Shown here: positions 35,502 to 44,069 of the stretch, one piece after another
Layout: each line of letters opens with the position of its first letter
How positions within the stretch are numbered: the stretch's first letter is position 1
Source: Mangrovibacterium marinum
Lineage (GTDB): Bacteria; Bacteroidota; Bacteroidia; Bacteroidales; Prolixibacteraceae
DNA: 64,000 nucleotides
Assembly: GCF_003046625.1 (NCBI RefSeq)
Contig: NZ_QAAD01000003.1
Coordinates: 1 to 64,000 of the forward strand
Direction of reading: 5' to 3'
Made by a program: the position numbers and the translations under genes
The notes under the pieces: generated by a model
Database searches by the model: none
Seen by the model: the letters and a program-made list of their open reading frames with translations, nothing else
What the model was told of the DNA's origin: nothing

Positions 35502-37772
35502 TTAGCTTTCCTTTTTCAGCAACGCTTTGGCAAAGGCTTTTGAGAAGGATTTTTCGCCAACCGAGTCGAAGCGGCAGAGGAGTTCTTTTTCATCGACGGC
35601 CACAATTTCACCCAAACCGTATTTCTTGTGACTCACCCGGCAACCAATCGGCCATTCGTCGGTAGCTTGTTCGGGTACTTCGGCCACAACTGCCGCAGCA
35701 GATTCGCGTCGATCCAGTAAGGCATCGGGAATGGCATTCAGGAAATACGAGGGTTTGGGCTCGGCATTGCGCAAAGTGGGCTGGGCGTGCCAGCCGATTT
35801 CCACCACATTTTTGCCACGGGTCATGGCCACAAACAGCAGGCGCTTTTCTTCTTTCACATTCAAACTGCCGTTGTTGTGTTGCGCCAGCGGAATGATGCC
35901 CGTATTGGCGCCGGCAATGTACACCCGGTCGAACTCCAGCCCCTTGGAAGCGTGGATGGTCAACAGATGAACGCCCTGCCCTTGTTCTTTTATCCGTTCG
36001 TTGATCTGGAAAGTACCCTCCAGCACCACCTGGTCCAGCGCCACCCGAAAAATGGAACTGCGGTCGCCCCAGCCTTTTTCGTTCATATACCGCTGTAGCT
36101 GAGCCCAGGCATCGGCGATGGATTCCAAATAGTCTGCATGATGAATTGAAGTCGGTTTCAGTACCGGGCGCAGGGCTAACAAGTCAAGCAATTCGTCAGC
36201 CGAAGCATCCGCTTTCCGCAGCAAGTCCGTTTCAAATCGTCCAAGTTGCCGGATGAGTTGCTGCAAGTGCGGACTTTGCTTTTTGCGTTGTTCCAGATAA
36301 GTTTCGCAAGCCTGCAAAACTGTTTCGCCCGGTGCGCGCTCGTGCAGTATTTGAATCAAAGTCCGGCTTTTGGTCAGCGCGCCAAAAGTGGCATCACAAA
36401 CCAGGGCCAGGCAGGCATCCAAATCGTTGGGGTTGGCGCACAACTTCAACACACGCAGAAAAAAGGCTTGCGCCGGGTTTTCGCGCAGCTCTTTGCGGGC
36501 CACCAACTGGAACGGAATTTCGGCCTGCGAGAACACCGTCTCCACCAACTTAATTTGCTGATGCTTCCGGAACAAAATCGCAACCGAATCGAGCGACTGA
36601 CCTTCTTTTTGCAGGCTCAGCATTTGTTCGCGCAGGTAATAAGCTTCCTGCTGGTCGTCGAAATGGCGGACCAACGCAATCGGCTTGCCACTTTGGCGGG
36701 TGGCCACCAGCGAGGCCTGCTGCTCGTTCAGCAAGTTTCCCGCTGCGGAAAGAATCGTCTCCGTACTGCGATAATTCTGCGGCAACTCCAGCCAATCGGC
36801 CTGCCATTCAGCTTGAATTTCCTGGAACAAACGTTCCTTGCTTCCCCGCCAACCGTAAATACTCTGGTTCTGGTCGCCCACCACAAACAGGCGGGTGTCG
36901 GTGCCGCGCAGGTGTTCAATCAGCTGCAACTGCTCCTCGCTGCAATCCTGAAACTCGTCCACAATAATCCACTTCGGAGACCTTGGAACTTCTTTTCCCA
37001 ACAGCCGATTGCAAAGCGTGATCAGGTCGTCAAAATCCAGGACATTGCTGCGGCGCTTTTCCGCTTCGGCCAGTTCCACCAGGCGAACAAAATCATCTTC
37101 CGACTTCATGTTCCCCATCAGCGTCTCGCCGTTGTGCCGGTAGTTGCGCCATCGCCGGGCCAGCTGATTCTGGTATTTAATGGTGAGGTTTTCCTGAGTA
37201 ACCAGGCGACCGAGAAAGTCCTGCTTTTCCTCCTCATCCATGATCAGAAAATCGGGTTTGAAGCCCAGTTCGCCCAACGATGGATGTTCGTTCAACAACT
37301 GCCGGGCAATGGCGTGGAAGGTTCCGAAGTAGCGCAATTGCTTGTTTCGGGCAGCATCCGGCTCGCCCAGAAAATTACCGATCCGCTCCTTGATTTCACG
37401 CGCGGCCTTATTAGTGAAGGTCAGCACCACCATTTGCTCAAACGGGATGTGCGCGACAAAATGCAAGTAGAAAATTTTGGCAATCAGCACCGTGGTTTTG
37501 CCGCTGCCCACCATGGCCGAAAGAATAGCCCGCTGTGCCGGGTGAAAAACCGCGTGCCGCTGGTGGCGGTTCAGGCGCTGAAAGGTGCGCCCCAGCTTTT
37601 CGTCAATCTGCCGGATGCGCTCAATTTCCCCTGCATAATCCGAAGTTGGCTGATTGATCTGCGGCGCAAACGAATGCATCAATGCCTGTCCTTCTGCTTC
37701 GAAGGCACTGGCCATCTGCTCGAAATCGTTTGATGAGCCCTTAATTCGCGAATGAAGTCGCTTATATCGCAT
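35502..37772 (-). CDS. UvrD/PcrA-like superfamily 1 DNA helicase
   Basis: The 756-residue protein has the SF1A motifs in order: GSGKTT in AMVGSGKTTVLIAK (about 85-95, with Ser replacing the more common Ala), LTFTNKAAREIKER, VDEFQDCS, VGDQNQSIYGWRG, LTIHASKGLEFDRVYI and LFVAMTRGK. An N-terminal helical extension of about 70 residues precedes the Q-motif. A Tudor-like C-terminal domain (IGCRVSHKKYGLGEIVAV) agrees with UvrD/PcrA relatives that bind RNA polymerase. It probably acts in repair or transcription-coupled processes. The SGNH hydrolase gene lies 14 bases upstream in the same direction. Confidence 0.93.
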   Translation of the reverse strand: MRYKRLHSRIKGSSNDFEQMASAFEAEGQALMHSFAPQINQPTSDYAGEIERIRQIDEKLGRTFQRLNRHQRHAVFHPAQRAILSAMVGSGKTTVLIAKIFYLHFVAHIPFEQMVVLTFTNKAAREIKERIGNFLGEPDAARNKQLRYFGTFHAIARQLLNEHPSLGELGFKPDFLIMDEEEKQDFLGRLVTQENLTIKYQNQLARRWRNYRHNGETLMGNMKSEDDFVRLVELAEAEKRRSNVLDFDDLITLCNRLLGKEVPRSPKWIIVDEFQDCSEEQLQLIEHLRGTDTRLFVVGDQNQSIYGWRGSKERLFQEIQAEWQADWLELPQNYRSTETILSAAGNLLNEQQASLVATRQSGKPIALVRHFDDQQEAYYLREQMLSLQKEGQSLDSVAILFRKHQQIKLVETVFSQAEIPFQLVARKELRENPAQAFFLRVLKLCANPNDLDACLALVCDATFGALTKSRTLIQILHERAPGETVLQACETYLEQRKKQSPHLQQLIRQLGRFETDLLRKADASADELLDLLALRPVLKPTSIHHADYLESIADAWAQLQRYMNEKGWGDRSSIFRVALDQVVLEGTFQINERIKEQGQGVHLLTIHASKGLEFDRVYIAGANTGIIPLAQHNNGSLNVKEEKRLLFVAMTRGKNVVEIGWHAQPTLRNAEPKPSYFLNAIPDALLDRRESAAAVVAEVPEQATDEWPIGCRVSHKKYGLGEIVAVDEKELLCRFDSVGEKSFSKAFAKALLKKES

Positions 37773-37786
37773 ATTATCCTAAGCTA

Positions 37787-38572
37787 TTATTGCTTGTACA
37801 CGTTCAAAAACTGCAGTCTCTCGCTCACCTGTTTGATCCACTCGCGAGCCATCAGTTCGTGCCCAAACACGGTCGGATGCACGCCATCCCAAATCCAATA
37901 ATCGATGGGAGCGCGCTGTTGTGCCTCGTCAAATACGCGGGGGTAGTCCACGAGCACCGCATCAAAATCAGCCGCGATACGCTTCACCACTTCGGCACGT
38001 TGCAAGGTGAGCGGATGCCACTGCTCGTAAAAATCCTTTCGCCAGCCCGAAGCGAAGAAAAACGGCAGTCCCAACACGATCAAAAGCTCAGGATTTTGTG
38101 CTCGGCATTGCGATAAAAGCGCGCGGTACGTTGCTTCAAAAGTCTCCAGATCGATTGCCGCCTCACTGCCTTCAACCAGCGCATTCACATCGTTAATGCC
38201 AACCAGCAGGCTCAGCACGTCGGGCTTCAGGTCGAGGGCATCGGCTTGCCAGCGGTTCGAAAGATCGGTCACCGTGTTGCCGCTAATACCACGATTAATA
38301 AACTGAAAACCGGCTTCCGGAAAATCGGCGCCAATACGGCTCGATACCGCAAAGCAATAACCATGGCCCAGAATGTGGTTGGGATCGTCGGTTCGTCCAC
38401 GGTTGCCATCCGTGATGGAATCGCCCTGGAACAGAAAAGTCAGGTTTTCACGCTCGGGTTTCTCCGGTTTTCGGCTTGAGTTGGCGCAGGCTGTGGCCAG
38501 TCCGGCAGTACCAACACCCGCTATCGTTGCCAGCTTTAAAAAATGTCGTCGGTTGGGCTTGAAGTTGTTCAT
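37787..38572 (-). CDS. Exported SGNH/GDSL-type esterase with Tat signal
   Basis: The ATG at 38572 gives 261 residues that start MNNFKPNRRHFLKLATIAG, a twin-arginine signal; TAC shortly after may be a lipidation Cys. An ATG at 38617 would place 15 extra residues ahead of the signal, which is unlikely. The SGNH blocks are all present: block I GDSITDGN with the catalytic Ser, block II GISGNTV, block III VGINDVN, and block V DGVHPTVFG with the catalytic Asp and His. Enzymes of this group remove acetyl or acyl groups from sugars or lipids outside the cytoplasm. The specific substrate is unknown. Confidence 0.9.
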   Translation of the reverse strand: MNNFKPNRRHFLKLATIAGVGTAGLATACANSSRKPEKPERENLTFLFQGDSITDGNRGRTDDPNHILGHGYCFAVSSRIGADFPEAGFQFINRGISGNTVTDLSNRWQADALDLKPDVLSLLVGINDVNALVEGSEAAIDLETFEATYRALLSQCRAQNPELLIVLGLPFFFASGWRKDFYEQWHPLTLQRAEVVKRIAADFDAVLVDYPRVFDEAQQRAPIDYWIWDGVHPTVFGHELMAREWIKQVSERLQFLNVYKQ

Positions 38573-38750
38573 TTTATTGTTGTTTTTAACCGCGAAGGAC
38601 ACGGAAGTTTTCGCCATAAGCGCAGAAAACGCCAGCCAGCAGGAATGTCATAACTGATATTCACTTCGCGGCCGTCGTTCGTTGGAAAAAGGAAAGCGAA
38701 AGGTAATAATAATTGAAGCGGGATCACAGCACATTGCAGCCCCTGTCAAC

Positions 38751-38786
38751 AACGAAGGGCGTCAAAATAAACTGAAGCCCTTCGTT
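38751..38786 (-). terminator. Hairpin terminator of serB
   Basis: AACGAAGGGC (38751-38760) is perfectly complementary to GCCCTTCGTT (38777-38786), 24 bases downstream of the serB stop. Confidence 0.7.
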
Positions 38787-38809
38787 CGATATCTATCGTT
38801 GTCCGATTG

Positions 38810-40042
38810 TTAGTCATTAATCTCGCGATCGCGGAAGCCAATCAGATAAAGAATGGCATCCAGGCCGATCTCGCTGATGGAGTTCTTAGCCGAGGCCTTC
38901 ACCTTGGGCTTGGCATGAAAAGCAATGCCCAAACCGGCCAGCTGAATCATGGGCAGATCATTCGATCCGTCGCCAACGGCAATCACCTGCTCCAGGTGCA
39001 AGTCTTCTTTAAACGCCAGCAGCTTCAACATCTCAGCTTTTTTGGCACCGTCGACAATTTCGCCAACATGGCGACCGGTAAGCTTGCCGTTTTCGACCTC
39101 CAGCTCGTTGGCAAAAACATAATCAACGCCCAACTTCGATTTCAGAAAGTTTCCGAAGTAGTTGAAACCACCGGAAAGAATGGCGGTTTTGTAGCCAAAT
39201 TTCTTCAGGGTGCGGAACAGGCGCTCGGCCCCTTCGGTTAGGGGAAGCTCTTCGGCGATTTGCTGCATCACCGATACATCCAACCCTTTGAGCAAGCTGA
39301 TGCGCTTTTTGAAACTTTCCTGAAAATCCAGCTCGCCGCGCATGGCTGCTTCGGTAATCGAGCTTACTTCGTCATAAACACCGGCTTTGCGGGCTAATTC
39401 GTCAATCACTTCAGCCTGAATGAGCGTTGAGTCCATATCGAAACAAACCAAACGGCGGTTGCGGCGATACATATTATCGACCTGAAAGGCAATGTCGACG
39501 CCTGTTTCTTTGCTAATCCCGATGAACTCACGTTTCAGGGCCTCTCCGTCTCTGGGCGTTCCCCGCACCGAAAATTCCACAACGCTCTTGGTCTTGCGGT
39601 CGCGATCGTTCAGCGGAATACGCCCCGACAAGCGCGAGATGATGTCAATATTCAATCCTTGTTCGGAAATCACCTTGGTCACCCGCGCCAGATGGCAGGC
39701 TTTTAGCTGACGGGCCAACAACGTAATGATAAAACGGTCTTTCCCCTGATGCGAGACCCACTCGTCGTAACGAGCTTCGGGAATTGGCGTAAACTTCACC
39801 CGCAAGCCCAGCTCGTGCGCCCGGAAAAGAACATCTTTCAGGATGGGTGCCGAGTCGGCCTTCTCCGAAATCTCGATCAAAATTCCCAGTCCCAGGTTTT
39901 CGTGAATAACCGCCTGGCCGATATCCAGGATAGCCACATCATATTCAGCTAAAATGGCGGTCAGCGATGCTGTTTGGCCCGGTTGATCGGGCCCTGAAAT
40001 ATTCAGTAATATAATTTCGCGTTCTTTTTTTGTCGTCTCCAT
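38810..40042 (-). CDS. serB: Phosphoserine phosphatase with N-terminal ACT domains
   Basis: SerB removes phosphate from phosphoserine in the last step of serine synthesis. The 410-residue protein has two ACT-like regulatory modules (about residues 10-80, beginning ILLNISGPDQPGQ, and 95-180, with FIITLLARQLKACHLARVT), which in relatives bind amino acids. The HAD phosphatase domain has motif I DMDST (about 205), motif II SGGF and motif IV VGDGSNDLPMIQLAGLGIAFHAKP. Length matches the long SerB type of actinobacteria and Bacteroidota, not the short E. coli type. It stands upstream of a terminator and downstream of the OsmC gene with 57 bases between. Confidence 0.95.
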   Translation of the reverse strand: METTKKEREIILLNISGPDQPGQTASLTAILAEYDVAILDIGQAVIHENLGLGILIEISEKADSAPILKDVLFRAHELGLRVKFTPIPEARYDEWVSHQGKDRFIITLLARQLKACHLARVTKVISEQGLNIDIISRLSGRIPLNDRDRKTKSVVEFSVRGTPRDGEALKREFIGISKETGVDIAFQVDNMYRRNRRLVCFDMDSTLIQAEVIDELARKAGVYDEVSSITEAAMRGELDFQESFKKRISLLKGLDVSVMQQIAEELPLTEGAERLFRTLKKFGYKTAILSGGFNYFGNFLKSKLGVDYVFANELEVENGKLTGRHVGEIVDGAKKAEMLKLLAFKEDLHLEQVIAVGDGSNDLPMIQLAGLGIAFHAKPKVKASAKNSISEIGLDAILYLIGFRDREIND

Positions 40043-40099
40043 AATTGCAGATCCCGCTATTGGCAGGCTTTTCTTAGTGGTTCAATAAATGTGGGCCGA

Positions 40100-40507
40100 T
40101 TACCAGTTAAACCGGATGGTTTGTTTCAATTCGGGGTGAAGGCTAAAAGGCACCGGGCTGATTCCGGCAACACTTTCAATTAATTGCTTTTCTTCCTCGG
40201 TGTACGCTTTATCCGCCGGGAAGAAAAAAGCCACAACCACCTCGGCAACCCGGCGCGGATCGGAGGCCATAATCTTGGTAATTTCCAAACGGGTACCCAC
40301 AATGTCGATCCCGTTGTCCATCGCCTTGATTCCCATAATGGTCATGATGCAATTACCCAGTGCTGTTGCCAGCAGGTCGGTTGGCGAAAAGGACTGGCCC
40401 TTTCCGCGATTGTCGCAGGGCGCATCGGTGATGATTTTAGCCCCCGATTGCAGATGAATGTTTTCCGTCCGCAAATCGCCCAAATATTTTGTTTCGATGG
40501 TAACCAT
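40100..40507 (-). CDS. OsmC/Ohr family protein
   Basis: The ATG at 40507 gives 135 residues starting MVTIETKYLGDLRTENIH; the ATG at 40540 would add 11 residues with no family likeness. Two conserved Cys residues are visible, one in DAPCDNRGKGQSFSPTDLLA and one in ALGNCIMTIMG, which are the peroxide-reacting pair of OsmC-like proteins. Such proteins reduce organic hydroperoxides; the group with this exact layout is the YhfA/OsmC-like type whose role is less sure. Cytoplasmic. It may be co-transcribed with serB, 57 bases away. Confidence 0.9.
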   Translation of the reverse strand: MVTIETKYLGDLRTENIHLQSGAKIITDAPCDNRGKGQSFSPTDLLATALGNCIMTIMGIKAMDNGIDIVGTRLEITKIMASDPRRVAEVVVAFFFPADKAYTEEEKQLIESVAGISPVPFSLHPELKQTIRFNW

Positions 40508-40662
40508 AAATAGTCCGTTTTTAACGACCCGAAAATACAAAAAAATCGAACGTTCAGCAGATTAAGTTGCCCCGAAACCGACAAAAGCCATCGGGTTTAA
40601 TAGCAGTCACGCCTTGATGAGCGAAAATTCTGCTATATTCGTTTTTCCCGAAACATGACTTC

Positions 40663-41988
40663 ATGAAAATAAAGCTGCTCTTCCTTCTTCTGCTCATTAG
40701 CGGAACGGCAATGGCGCAAAAGGCCGACAAAGCAACAATCGTTAAACAAGGATGGAACTTTGGCGCCTTGCCGGCCATCACCTTCGACTCGGACCTGGGA
40801 TTTCAGTACGGCGGGCTGGTCAACCTTTACCAATACGGCGACGGAAGCCGTTATCCGGAGTACGATCATTCGTTGTATCTCGAAGTTTCGCGCTTCACCA
40901 AAGGAAGTGCAATTTACCAGTTTCAATACGACTCGGATCGCTTGCTGCGGGGCATACAGACCATTGCCGACCTGAGCTATCTGACCGATCAGGCGTATCA
41001 TTTTTATGGTTTTAACGGTTACGATGCTGTTTATCTGGAAGATTGGACCGACGACGATCAGGCGGATTACAAAACGCGACTATTCTACAACTACGACCGG
41101 AAGTTGTTTCGCTTGAAGCTCGATTTTCAGGGCCCTTTAGCCGGCACAAACTGGAAATGGGAAGCCGGCATCAACCTACAGCGTTTTACGGTGGGCAAGG
41201 TGAACATCGACAAGCTGAATAAAGGTGAAAAGGAAGCCGACAAACTTCCGGATGTTGAAGGGCTGTACCAGCGGTACTGCAACTGGGGACTTATCGGCCC
41301 CCGGGAAGCCGATGGCGGGACAATCCCGGCTTTGCGCGGCGGCCTGATTTACGACAGCCGCAACTTCCGCGCTAATCCGGAAAGCGGAATCTGGTCGGAA
41401 GCGGTGCTGGAATATGTGCCGAAGATCCTGGGATCGGAAGACCATTTCACCCGCATGGGACTGACGCACCGGCAGTATTTCCGGTTAATTCCCCGCCGCC
41501 TGGTTTTGGCGTACCGCCTCAGCTACGAAGCCACACTTTCGGGCCATCTTCCGTTCTACTACCTCACCAAACGGGTTGTTGACGGGGCTAAAGGAAACAG
41601 CATGGAAGGTTTGGGGGGAGCCCGCACAATGCGTGGCATTTTGCGCAACCGCGTGATTGGCGACGATGTAGCTTTCGCGAATTTTGAGCTGCGCAGCCGC
41701 ATCCACAACTTTCAATATAAAAACAATAACTTTTTTGTGGGCTTGAATGGCTTTGTGGATACCGGCAAGGTGACCGGCAAACGCGCCCTCAACTTCTACC
41801 CGAGTTTTGCAGCCATCGACACCAAAAATTACCTGGACTACGGCGCCGAAAGCTGGCACACCAGCTATGGGCTGGGCCTGAAAGCCGGGATGAACGAGAA
41901 CTTCATCGTATCGTGCGACTACGGCCGTACAACCGACAAGCGCGATGGCGATGCCGGCCTGTATATCAAGTTGAATTACCTGTTTTAA
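40663..41988 (+). CDS. BamA/TamA-family outer-membrane barrel protein
   Basis: The 441-residue product has a signal peptide (MKIKLLFLLLLISGTAMAQ) and then amphipathic beta strands throughout, ending in a short hydrophobic-aromatic strand (YIKLNYLF) that is the outer-membrane sorting signal. The glycine-rich stretch MEGLGGARTMRGILRNRVIGDD resembles the VRGF/Y-type L6 loop of the Omp85 family, and the protein lacks POTRA domains. It would be a small barrel-only Omp85 member, probably for lipid or protein handling at the outer membrane. TATATTCG at 40634-40641 may be its -7 box. Substrate unknown. Confidence 0.83.
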   Translation: MKIKLLFLLLLISGTAMAQKADKATIVKQGWNFGALPAITFDSDLGFQYGGLVNLYQYGDGSRYPEYDHSLYLEVSRFTKGSAIYQFQYDSDRLLRGIQTIADLSYLTDQAYHFYGFNGYDAVYLEDWTDDDQADYKTRLFYNYDRKLFRLKLDFQGPLAGTNWKWEAGINLQRFTVGKVNIDKLNKGEKEADKLPDVEGLYQRYCNWGLIGPREADGGTIPALRGGLIYDSRNFRANPESGIWSEAVLEYVPKILGSEDHFTRMGLTHRQYFRLIPRRLVLAYRLSYEATLSGHLPFYYLTKRVVDGAKGNSMEGLGGARTMRGILRNRVIGDDVAFANFELRSRIHNFQYKNNNFFVGLNGFVDTGKVTGKRALNFYPSFAAIDTKNYLDYGAESWHTSYGLGLKAGMNENFIVSCDYGRTTDKRDGDAGLYIKLNYLF

Positions 41989-42042
41989 GCGCCGTTCCCG
42001 ACCTATTCGAACGAGCCATTCTGTGACAAAACCCACGCCGGC

Positions 42043-42324
42043 TTAGTAGGCATCTTCAATTTTGTGTTTCTGAATCAGCTTATCCATTTTGTTGATGAGC
42101 TTTTCGAACTTCTTTTGGTAGTTGATGCTACCGGCAGCTTTGTGCTGGTAGTATTTCTCGAGCTCGCTGTACCAGTTATCCTTCAGAAATCGCAACACAT
42201 TTTCATCCTCACAATAATTCTCGCCCACCAGAATTTTCAGGATTTGTCGTTTCTCCATTTCCTGCTCTTCTTTAATAATCTCCAGCGTTTCCAGCTCTTC
42301 GGGTGTTAATTTTACTTTTGCCAT
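42043..42324 (-). CDS. Small helical protein of unknown function
   Basis: The 93-residue product is strongly charged and helical (MAKVKLTPEELETLEIIKEE), with no signal, Cys cluster or membrane span. The central stretch ILVGENYCEDENVLRFLKDNWYSELEKYYQ could form a helical hairpin. It ends AGSINYQKKFEKLINKMDKLIQKHK. I do not recognise a family. The gene lies 42 bases downstream of the last mini-ORF of the tandem array and reads in the same direction as the DUF819 gene, so it may be at the end of that transcript. Confidence 0.7.
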   Translation of the reverse strand: MAKVKLTPEELETLEIIKEEQEMEKRQILKILVGENYCEDENVLRFLKDNWYSELEKYYQHKAAGSINYQKKFEKLINKMDKLIQKHKIEDAY

Positions 42325-42366
42325 AACATGCTACTTTTAAGTTTCGGAATATCAACAACACTATTT

Positions 42367-42681
42367 TTATCTACGGAGCTTGCCGATTTCGGGTTGTTGG
42401 TCCTCCTTAAAATTGCGCCGCCACCGAATCCGACACACCATCATTTAATAATGCGTTCCCCAACGGCTGGTGAGCCCTTCATCATTTAATAACGCGCTCA
42501 CCGACAACTGGTCGAGCTATCATTATTTAATAACGGCGTCCCCAACGGCCGGTGGAGCTATCATTATTTAATGACGGCGTCGCCAACGGCTGGGGAGCCC
42601 TTCATCATTTAATAACGCGTTCCCCAACGACCGGGGAGCCCTTCATTATTTAATAACGGCAACAATTTTTCGGGAGGCCAT
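42367..42681 (-). repeat. 41-bp tandem array encoding overlapping mini-ORFs
   Basis: On the plus strand units start at 42439, 42480, 42521, 42562, 42603 and 42644 with an exact 41-bp period. On the minus strand, five of the units are 13-codon frames with consensus MKGSPVVGERVIK and a stop (TGA or TAA) that overlaps the next ATG by one base (TGATG or TAATG). A shorter leading frame (ATG at 42681, MASRKIVAVIK) and a trailing 24-codon frame (ATG at 42441, stop ending 42367) join the chain. This lies 20 bases after the DUF819 stop codon. It is not a CRISPR array since there are no spacers. Whether the peptides are made is unknown. Confidence 0.8.
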
Positions 42682-42701
42682 TATTAAATGGCAACGGTGG
42701 T

Positions 42702-43967
42702 CTACATAAAAGCGTTCAGGAAATAAGCCAGTGTTACCCCCAGATAAGTTCCGAAGATGTAGCCCAGCGTACCAACAGCCAGGCCCGAGATCAGCACCTC
42801 TTTGTTTTTTAGTGCCGATACAACAACCGGCACAAAAGGAGGCGAAAACGATAAGGCCGAAATGGTAATGATGGTGGTATCCGTGTCAATTTTAAACAGC
42901 CACGACAAAAATACATGGATGAGCATGGTGCCAAACACGCCCAGTGCCACAAACAGAAACAAGTAGAAGAAGTCGATATTGAACAAGGCCGTCAGATCGG
43001 CCATGCTGGCGACGAGTAACGAGAAAATCAGAATCAGGTACATACCCAGCGAGAACGATTGTTTGAGCCGGTTAATGGCGGGCAACAAACTACCGGCAAC
43101 GCCCAGGGTGGTTATGCCCAGGATGACAGTAACCATTTGTGCCGACTTGGGCACAAGCAAGCTCAGGCCGCCGGCAAAGGCAAAAATGAGCAGCGACAAG
43201 CCGAACGACTTGGCCATTTCGAGGATACCGCTGCGGGTTAACATGCCCTCGAACTCCTCGTTGGCCGCCTGCACCGGCTCCAGATGTTCTTCGGTTAATG
43301 CCGACTGAAACGGGTGCATAAAGCGATTGAGCAAGGATTGTGCAACGGTCATGATCAGAACCAAAAAGAAAAATCCGGCCACAATTTCGTAGGTATTCAC
43401 CAGGATGAAGATGTTCGGATCGACCTCCAGGGCGGTTGCAATGGCCGCCAGGTTGGGTGTTCCACCGGTATAGATGCCCACGAGCATGCCGGCAATTTTC
43501 CAGGCCTCGGGGATCAGGTTTTTCAGGCTGAAAAAACCAATGACAATCACGATGGTGAGCGAAACAATGCCCAGTACCATCGAGATCATGGCTCGCCGGG
43601 CCAGTTTTAGCCAACGCTTTACATCGAGCGAAAATAACAGCAAAGGAATGGCCAGCGGAATGGTGATGGTCATCAGGATTTCCTGCAAGCGTGCAATCTG
43701 GTTGGGCACCAAGTCGGCAGCTGTCAGCCTCCCCTGTTGCAGGTATTCGGTCATTTGCGCATCGGGCAAGAAAGCTTGTCCACCGAGCAAACTGCGCATC
43801 TGCTCCGACATGGCCGGCAGCAAGCCCACATTGCCCACAACCACCCCAACGATATAGGCCAGCACCACCGCGCCGATCTTATTCAGCACCGTGGATTGAT
43901 GCGTGGCATAGACGATGGCCGCCGGAAAACACAAATAGAAAACAATTAACAGCAGTATCACACTCAT
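42702..43967 (-). CDS. DUF819-family membrane protein
   Basis: The 421-residue product has about twelve hydrophobic segments and almost no extended soluble part apart from a loop near 230-250. It begins MSVILLLIVFYLCFPAAIVY and contains GIYTGGTPNLAAIATALEVD, a segment conserved in the DUF819 (YjcL-like) family and resembling sodium-coupled transporters of the glutamate-symporter type. Neither substrate nor coupling ion is known. It lies 102 bases downstream of the NhaC antiporter gene in the same direction, so both may be co-expressed and concern ion homeostasis. Its 3' end is followed immediately by the mini-ORF array. Confidence 0.87.
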   Translation of the reverse strand: MSVILLLIVFYLCFPAAIVYATHQSTVLNKIGAVVLAYIVGVVVGNVGLLPAMSEQMRSLLGGQAFLPDAQMTEYLQQGRLTAADLVPNQIARLQEILMTITIPLAIPLLLFSLDVKRWLKLARRAMISMVLGIVSLTIVIVIGFFSLKNLIPEAWKIAGMLVGIYTGGTPNLAAIATALEVDPNIFILVNTYEIVAGFFFLVLIMTVAQSLLNRFMHPFQSALTEEHLEPVQAANEEFEGMLTRSGILEMAKSFGLSLLIFAFAGGLSLLVPKSAQMVTVILGITTLGVAGSLLPAINRLKQSFSLGMYLILIFSLLVASMADLTALFNIDFFYLFLFVALGVFGTMLIHVFLSWLFKIDTDTTIITISALSFSPPFVPVVVSALKNKEVLISGLAVGTLGYIFGTYLGVTLAYFLNAFM

Positions 43968-44069
43968 TACTTCAGTCCTTTGGGGCAGTATACCCGAAAT
44001 CGAAAAATTCAGCTTGCCAAAAATAGTTCAATTTTTCATGCAAAAAGGGGGCTTGTTCCCGGGTCGCCA

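Noticed and set aside
36246-37733. 495-codon frame opposite the UvrD-like helicase
   Set aside because: Antisense shadow of a clear helicase gene; composition is low in normal protein features and no family likeness.
31774-37772. Two helicases with higBA between them as a defence island
   Set aside because: Both helicases look like housekeeping repair proteins, face each other, and have no nuclease or other defence partner; only the toxin-antitoxin pair looks acquired.
42439-42661. Regular 41-bp repeats as a CRISPR array
   Set aside because: The whole 41-bp unit is repeated with scattered changes; there is no alternation of an invariant repeat with unique spacers, and no cas genes.
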